Positions 14,125 to 16,437 of a stretch of DNA of 16,437 nucleotides are shown piece by piece. Numbering within the stretch: the stretch's first letter is position 1; every line of letters begins with the position of its first letter. This stretch comes from CAZQXD01 sp964597315 (GTDB lineage Bacteria; Pseudomonadota; Gammaproteobacteria; Competibacterales; Competibacteraceae), in the NCBI GenBank assembly GCA_964597315.1, contig CAZQXD010000084.1:1-16437 (forward strand), written 5' to 3'. Made by a program: the position numbers and the translations under genes. The notes under the pieces were generated by a model. That model made no database searches. It was not told the origin of the DNA and saw only the letters and a program-made list of their open reading frames with translations.

Positions 14125-14154
14125 ATGAAAACTTCAAAACCAGGAATCTGTCAA
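14125..14154 (-). promoter_or_regulatory. Candidate sigma70-type promoter for the pse operon
   Basis: On the minus strand a perfect -35 box TTGACA (14154-14149) is followed after 18 bases by TTTCAT (14130-14125), matching 4 of 6 positions of TATAAT. It lies about 100 bases upstream of pseB and just past the end of the 530-residue gene. The spacer is slightly long and the -10 weak, so this is a suggestion only; transcription could also enter from the upstream genes. Confidence 0.4.
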
Positions 14155-14175
14155 GGTTCATTTGATTTGTACTAA

Positions 14176-15768
14176 TTATAGACCATGCGACGTCTTTATT
14201 TCTTTGAACAAAGAGTCTTTAAAAAATTGTAAAAAAGCATCTGGATTGATACTGTAATTGACTAAAGCAGCCGATTTTAAAAATGCATCGCTAATGTTTT
14301 CCACGGAATCATCATTGAGTTCCAGGTCTTGAATAATGTCTTTTGGAACCAAATAAGTGCTTGCTTCATCGTAATTCGCACGATTCGAAATAAGAGACAC
14401 TGTGTTGCCATGCAGAACACCTGGCCGCTTGCAAACATTTGAAACCCAGTTCGAAGGCGTTCCCGCGCCAGTGATAAAAAAAGCACACTGGCTAGCAAAT
14501 GCGATTTTCCGCATAATTTGAGCACCGATGACAGAACACCATTCGTTATCTGAAAGTTCTAAATTATGCACAACATCTTTTAATAATTGCGAGTGATAAT
14601 CTATGTGTTTATGGTCGCTTTCCGATGAGAACAGTCTGCCGGTATAGCCATCAAAAACGAAATATGAGTTTTTAATATTCTCTCTCAACCAACGCACAAC
14701 TTTTTCAATCCCCTGCTGTTCTTCCAACCAACTTCTACGCTCTCCGCCAACAAAACCGATCCAAAAAATGTTTTTTCCCGCCAAGGCGTTGACTTCCGCG
14801 ACGTAGCTTGCCAAGGAAAGATGTTTGAGCCACAACCGATACCGGTCACCCGATTCTCCTGGATACAATCGCTCGATGCAGCGAAATAATATATGTCTTT
14901 TGCCTAGATCATTGATAGCCTCGCTGGACTGCCAGTATCCTAGGGAGCCAGGAATAGAGTTGGCTTCGATATACGAGGCTGCGGTAGAGAAAACCTTTAG
15001 AAAACTTTCTCCGGTTTCATTTTCGGCCAGGTAAACGCCGCTCAGTTCATCAAAAAACACATGGGCTGGCCGTTTATCTTTAATTAGGGCCAAAAGCCTT
15101 CGTTCAGTATATTTTTTAAATTCCAATTCATTAGCGTTATTCAATAAATAATTGAATAATTGCCTGATTGCACGCTGTACTTCGTATTGTTGTTGTTTGG
15201 CCCTCAAAAATAAATGATGACTAGGTAGTAAAACGCCGTCAATGGGAGACGTTAAGCTGACAATAAAAAACCTCAGGCCGAAGCCTTCAATAAGGGTAAA
15301 CGGGCAATTGGCGTATATTGATGGCCCGACTTTAAAACCCATTTCACTAGATCGTTCACTTAAATTTTTAAGGAACTCAAGCTTCTCTCGATTGGTTGCA
15401 TCTATTCGATCAAACAGTTGCGCCAATCCTTGATGAAAAAGCTCACGATAACTAAGTTTAGCGTCATCTACAGATATTTCTTGAATTTTGTTATTATCAA
15501 AATAAATTTTTGCAAGCGTATTTCGAAGCGGCCGACTGTCGTTCTTTAATATAAATTCAAGTGTTGATTTTTTTGCGAGGAAAAAATCATTAATCTCGGC
15601 TTTGACAATATTATACCGCTCACTGAAAATTGCAGATTTTGAGACTTGGATAAAATTGTCTTTTATGGAAAAATCAATAGAGTGAATTTGTTTGTAGAAT
15701 TCCTTTTTGCCCGTTGTCAAAAAATTATTCCACAGCATTTCGAGATTAGGCCAAGCTTTGCTATTCAT
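14176..15768 (-). CDS. Protein of unrecognised family, possible glycosyltransferase
   Basis: 530 residues, AT-rich, unlike the GC-rich operon downstream. I do not recognise a named family. The N-terminal 150 residues are charged and helical. The C-terminal half has strand-helix alternation of a nucleotide-sugar transferase type: NIFWIGFVGGERRSWLEEQQ, a helix, YFVFDGYTG, then IMRKIAFASQCAFFITGAGT with PSNWVSNVCKRPGVLHGN. The ITGAGTPSNW and PGVLHGN segments occupy the place where GT-B enzymes have their donor-site loop. There is no signal peptide or clear membrane segment, so it is probably cytoplasmic. The start overlaps a small upstream ORF by ATGA and has only a weak ribosome binding site. 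Its place between a GT4 gene and the pse operon supports a role in glycan assembly, but this is inference. Confidence 0.75.
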   Translation of the reverse strand: MNSKAWPNLEMLWNNFLTTGKKEFYKQIHSIDFSIKDNFIQVSKSAIFSERYNIVKAEINDFFLAKKSTLEFILKNDSRPLRNTLAKIYFDNNKIQEISVDDAKLSYRELFHQGLAQLFDRIDATNREKLEFLKNLSERSSEMGFKVGPSIYANCPFTLIEGFGLRFFIVSLTSPIDGVLLPSHHLFLRAKQQQYEVQRAIRQLFNYLLNNANELEFKKYTERRLLALIKDKRPAHVFFDELSGVYLAENETGESFLKVFSTAASYIEANSIPGSLGYWQSSEAINDLGKRHILFRCIERLYPGESGDRYRLWLKHLSLASYVAEVNALAGKNIFWIGFVGGERRSWLEEQQGIEKVVRWLRENIKNSYFVFDGYTGRLFSSESDHKHIDYHSQLLKDVVHNLELSDNEWCSVIGAQIMRKIAFASQCAFFITGAGTPSNWVSNVCKRPGVLHGNTVSLISNRANYDEASTYLVPKDIIQDLELNDDSVENISDAFLKSAALVNYSINPDAFLQFFKDSLFKEIKTSHGL

Positions 15769-15950
15769 GTTGGTCGCGGCGAATTGGGTAGTATTATGTG
15801 GATTGTTGCGGTGAGCAAATCGTAAAAAAAATTTGGCTCAAATCGTTGATTTGATTTAATTGTGATGGTTCCCTCGGCCTTTAATCCATTCCGAATGTTT
15901 GGATATAATTTTTCCACAATACAATTCTGCAAGCTATTTGGCGATTTCAT
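15765..15950 (-). CDS. Possible small ORF, 61 residues, unknown
   Basis: From ATG 15950 the frame encodes 61 residues (MKSPNSLQNCIVEK at the start) and ends with a TGA that forms an ATGA overlap with the start of the 530-residue gene. Its start overlaps the end of the GT4 gene by 17 bases. The gene-like packing is the main evidence. There is no recognisable domain and no good ribosome binding site. It might instead be a remnant of a larger gene, because the GT4 and 530-residue genes would otherwise be separated by 165 bp of non-coding DNA. Confidence 0.4.
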   Translation of the reverse strand: MKSPNSLQNCIVEKLYPNIRNGLKAEGTITIKSNQRFEPNFFYDLLTATIHIILPNSPRPT

Positions 15951-16437
15951 TATTCGATTTGGGTTCAGAATATGCGTCAATCAGTTTGAGTTCCTGAGGA
16001 ATTATTCTTTCCTGAGAGGTTTGCGCACGGACCCGTTGTGCGGCATTGCTCGACATAACTTCGAATCGCTCTGGATTATTGAATATTTGTTCTATCCCCG
16101 CCGCCATCTGCTCAACTTCCTCGGGAGGCGCAAGAACTCCACATCCATCGTCTACAAACTCGGGAATCGCCGCTGTTTTGTTGGTGATGGGAACCAGCCC
16201 CGAAGCCATGGCCTCATCCCGCGAGACACCTTGGCTATCCCAGCGGGTCGGACATAAAAATAACCCGTATTCTTTATGTAGCCGTGCAATCTCCGGTTGG
16301 ATCAGAAAGCGTCGCTCTATGGTTACATTCTCCATGCCCTTTAGTGGCGCTAGGGTGGCTTCAAACAGCTTGCCGTCACCAATCAGACGAAACTCCAACT
16401 CTTTGAAGAAGGGCTTGTCCGCAAGTAAGCGAATAGC
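15934..16437 (-). CDS. Glycosyltransferase GT4 family, C-terminal part (5' end outside the window)
   Basis: The frame is open to the right edge, giving 167 residues and a TAG stop. An apparent start at 16398 is TTG inside conserved sequence (the frame upstream reads LLADKPFFKELEFRLIGDG), so it is an internal leucine and the gene is truncated by the window. It shows the donor domain of GT4 enzymes: FRLIGDGKLFEATL, a short loop to VTIERRFL, the HKEYGLFLCPTRWDSQGVSR segment with the EX7E-like region DEAMASGLVPI, then IPEFVDDGCGVL. It probably belongs to the same polysaccharide locus. Donor sugar unknown. Confidence 0.88.
   Translation of the reverse strand, partial: AIRLLADKPFFKELEFRLIGDGKLFEATLAPLKGMENVTIERRFLIQPEIARLHKEYGLFLCPTRWDSQGVSRDEAMASGLVPITNKTAAIPEFVDDGCGVLAPPEEVEQMAAGIEQIFNNPERFEVMSSNAAQRVRAQTSQERIIPQELKLIDAYSEPKSNNEIAK

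Noticed and set aside
14174..14180. TATAAT on the minus strand at the end of the 530-residue gene as a second promoter
   Set aside because: No acceptable -35 box lies 16-18 bases upstream and there is no extended -10 TGn.
15934..16398. Treating TTG 16398 as the start of the right-edge glycosyltransferase
   Set aside because: Family-like sequence continues upstream in frame to the window end, so the codon is an internal leucine and the gene is cut by the window.

Overview
The window looks like a bacterial surface-polysaccharide locus, most plausibly from a gammaproteobacterium. That guess rests on GC-rich, tightly overlapping genes and on the style of the pseudaminic acid genes; taxonomy cannot be fixed from this sequence alone. 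Its core is one long minus-strand operon that makes CMP-pseudaminic acid, a nonulosonic (sialic-acid-like) sugar, followed by glycosyltransferases and a membrane protein. I saw no rRNA, tRNA, CRISPR array or transposase.

Left part, plus strand (1-2500). A small DUF559 endonuclease-fold gene sits between GC-rich palindromic repeats with a period of about 42 bp. Its reading frame runs into the repeats at both ends. The right-hand repeats lie directly against the start of a heparinase II/III-like polysaccharide lyase with an N-terminal signal/anchor segment, probably periplasmic.

Junction (2501-2934). There is no intact gene here. It holds a 3' remnant of an FGGY carbohydrate kinase (sedoheptulokinase-like) on the minus strand and two GC-rich hairpins just behind the last operon gene. 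This looks like an old insertion or rearrangement boundary.

Operon (14025 down to 2935, minus strand). The order is pseB, pseC, pseF, a pseG-pseH fusion, pseI, three GT-B-type glycosyltransferases, and a 580-residue protein. Together PseB, PseC, the fusion protein, PseI and PseF supply every step from UDP-GlcNAc to CMP-Pse. The glycosyltransferases would build a Pse-containing glycan. The final gene encodes six membrane segments arranged like an ABC-exporter transmembrane domain, but instead of an ATPase it carries a C-terminal region that resembles a degenerate aminoglycoside-phosphotransferase/kinase fold. Five of the eight junctions are 4-base ATGA overlaps. A candidate sigma70-type promoter and a nested inverted repeat lie upstream of pseB.

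Right part (14100-16437). Base composition drops to clearly AT-rich. It contains, all on the minus strand, the 3' end of a GT4 glycosyltransferase running off the window, a possible 61-residue ORF, and a 530-residue protein of unrecognised family with glycosyltransferase-like features in its C-terminal half. The composition break suggests a mosaic locus, with a conserved sugar-synthesis block joined to strain-specific transferase genes. No flippase, polymerase or ABC-ATPase gene is present, so the full locus must extend beyond the right edge.
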